Source: an uncultured Bacteroidales bacterium
Lineage (GTDB): Bacteria > Bacteroidota > Bacteroidia > Bacteroidales > UBA932
DNA: 5,536 bases
NCBI GenBank assembly: GCA_946617545.1
Contig: CAMOKK010000097.1
Coordinates: 1 to 5,536, forward strand
Direction: 5' to 3'
The translations under genes were made by a program, and so were the position numbers. Under the pieces are notes generated by a model that was given only the letters and a program-made list of their open reading frames with translations, was not told where the DNA came from and made no database searches. Below are positions 5,105 to 5,536 of the stretch, piece after piece. How positions within the stretch are numbered: the first letter of the stretch is position 1; every line of letters starts with the position of its first letter.

Positions 5105-5536
5105 TGGCCAGCATCTTACTGATAGAAACTTCCACTTCGGTCCTGTCCGTGGCTTTGGCCCGGGACGGGGCCGTTGTGCATGAACGCATCTGCCGGGAAC
5201 CGCGCATGCAGGCCTCCCTCACGGCCCCGCTGGTGAAGGAAGTGCTGGACGAAGCAGGCCTCAGGATGGCCGATTGCGACGCCGTCTGCGTAAGTTCCGG
5301 CCCCGGGTCCTATACCGGCCTCCGGGTGGGCGTTTCCACGGCCAAGGGCCTGTGCTTCGGTGCTTCCAAGCCCCTTATCGCCATAGGAACGCTGGATATT
5401 CTGGCGGCAGGGGTGAGATGTAATGATGGAGCGAAGCGACCCAGGGGGTCTGGGGGGGTAGCCCCCCAGTCTGTCGAAGACAGTATCAATCATGGGGACA
5501 ATTTCATTGTTCCCATGATCGACGCCCGCCGCATGG
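5104..5536 (+). CDS. tsaB: TsaB, tRNA threonylcarbamoyladenosine (t6A37) complex subunit, 3'-truncated by window edge
   Basis: TsaB (YeaZ) partners TsaD and TsaE in transferring the threonylcarbamoyl group to A37 of ANN-reading tRNAs; it is a cytoplasmic ASKHA-fold scaffold and usually essential. 144 complete codons are present. The start ATG overlaps the TGA of the lipoprotein gene by one base. Signatures are ILLIETSTSVLSVAL (4-18), SSGPGSYTGLRVG (64-76), STAKGLCFG and VPMIDARRM (136-144). The frame is open to the window edge. Odd: between LDILAAG (~97-103) and VPMIDARR there are about 20 more residues than in typical homologues, with the low-complexity sequence GAKRPRGSGGVAPQS encoded by a chain of hairpins and G/C runs. 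Its codon and base composition is unlike the rest of the gene. The extra segment keeps frame, so the protein is probably functional with an enlarged loop. It is the last visible member of the inferred greA operon. Confidence 0.94.
   Translation, partial: MASILLIETSTSVLSVALARDGAVVHERICREPRMQASLTAPLVKEVLDEAGLRMADCDAVCVSSGPGSYTGLRVGVSTAKGLCFGASKPLIAIGTLDILAAGVRCNDGAKRPRGSGGVAPQSVEDSINHGDNFIVPMIDARRM
5425..5490 (+). repeat. Insertion-like palindromic element inside tsaB, in frame (~66 bases)
   Basis: This segment holds consecutive inverted repeats. (a) 5428-5440: G-C, tandem G.A mismatches, then the mini-hairpin GCGAAGC (5431-5437) with a GAA triloop. (b) CTGGGGGG (5450-5457) pairs with CCCCCCAG (5462-5469) around GTAG; a competing stem is CCCAG (5440-5444) with CTGGG (5450-5454). 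(c) CTGTC (5471-5475) pairs with GACAG (5479-5483) around GAA. Removing 5425-5490 leaves the reading frame intact and brings the loop near the length of typical TsaB. AAT occurs at both proposed edges (5422-5424 and 5488-5490), and a wider match AATGATGG/AATCATGG (7 of 8) brackets the segment, possibly a short target duplication. The boundaries are inferred; the inverted repeats are read directly. That it is a mobile or dispersed repeat needs other copies to prove. Confidence 0.65.
5489..5519 (+). repeat. 14-bp inverted repeat (hairpin) in tsaB next to the inserted segment
   Basis: ATCATGGGGACAAT (5489-5502) pairs with ATTGTTCCCATGAT (5506-5519), 13 Watson-Crick pairs plus one G.U (G5497.T5511), around a TTC loop. 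The right arm encodes the conserved IVPMI strand of TsaB; the left arm encodes the non-conserved NHGDN. This suggests the left arm arose as an inverted copy of the right. No T-tract follows, so it is not a normal terminator. Confidence 0.65.

Noticed and set aside
5471..5483. The CTGTC-GAA-GACAG hairpin as a transcription terminator.
   Set aside because: It is within the open tsaB frame and has no T-tract after it.
5444..5497. Possible G-quadruplex from the G5, G7 and G4 runs in tsaB.
   Set aside because: Only about three G-tracts are close together, and the adjacent C6 run would pair with G7 as a hairpin instead.

Overview
The window reads as a tightly packed stretch of a fairly GC-rich Bacteroidales chromosome. 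The evidence is an exact Bacteroidetes-type promoter (TTTG-N19-TATCTTTG), near-absence of Shine-Dalgarno sequences, a DUF4369/thioredoxin-fold lipoprotein and Bacteroidetes-style versions of GlgP, GreA, HIT and TsaB. An Alistipes-like or uncultured gut Bacteroidales genome is plausible, but the genus is a guess. All genes are on the + strand and no gap exceeds about 90 bases.

Layout: (1) 1-2198, the C-terminal ~730 residues of an alpha-glucan (glycogen) phosphorylase, cut off by the left edge. (2) 2180-3049, ribF, the bifunctional riboflavin kinase/FAD synthetase, overlapping the phosphorylase end. (3) 3050-3133, the only real intergenic region. It has a promoter whose -33 box lies in the end of ribF, then a GNRA-capped hairpin and a T7 tract in the greA leader. 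(4) 3134-3601 greA, 3604-4008 a HIT-family protein, 3995-5104 a lipoprotein with a thioredoxin-like domain that lacks the CxxC cysteines, and from 5104 off the right edge tsaB (t6A37 tRNA modification). These four are separated by 2, -14 and -1 bases and probably form one operon driven from 3031-3061.

The most unusual content is inside two housekeeping genes. ribF carries, in frame, a copy of the dispersed repeat that encodes CHSERSEES-type peptides (about 2588-2617). tsaB carries, in frame, an insertion-like segment of about 66 bases (about 5425-5490) made of consecutive hairpins with G7 and C6 runs, followed at once by a 14-bp inverted repeat (5489-5519). The ribF repeat and the start of the tsaB segment share one fold: tandem G.A mismatches, 2 bp and a GAA triloop. 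They may therefore belong to one family of small palindromic elements that tolerates in-frame insertion into proteins, similar in principle to Rickettsia palindromic elements. No tRNA, rRNA, CRISPR array, transposase or complete insertion sequence is visible.
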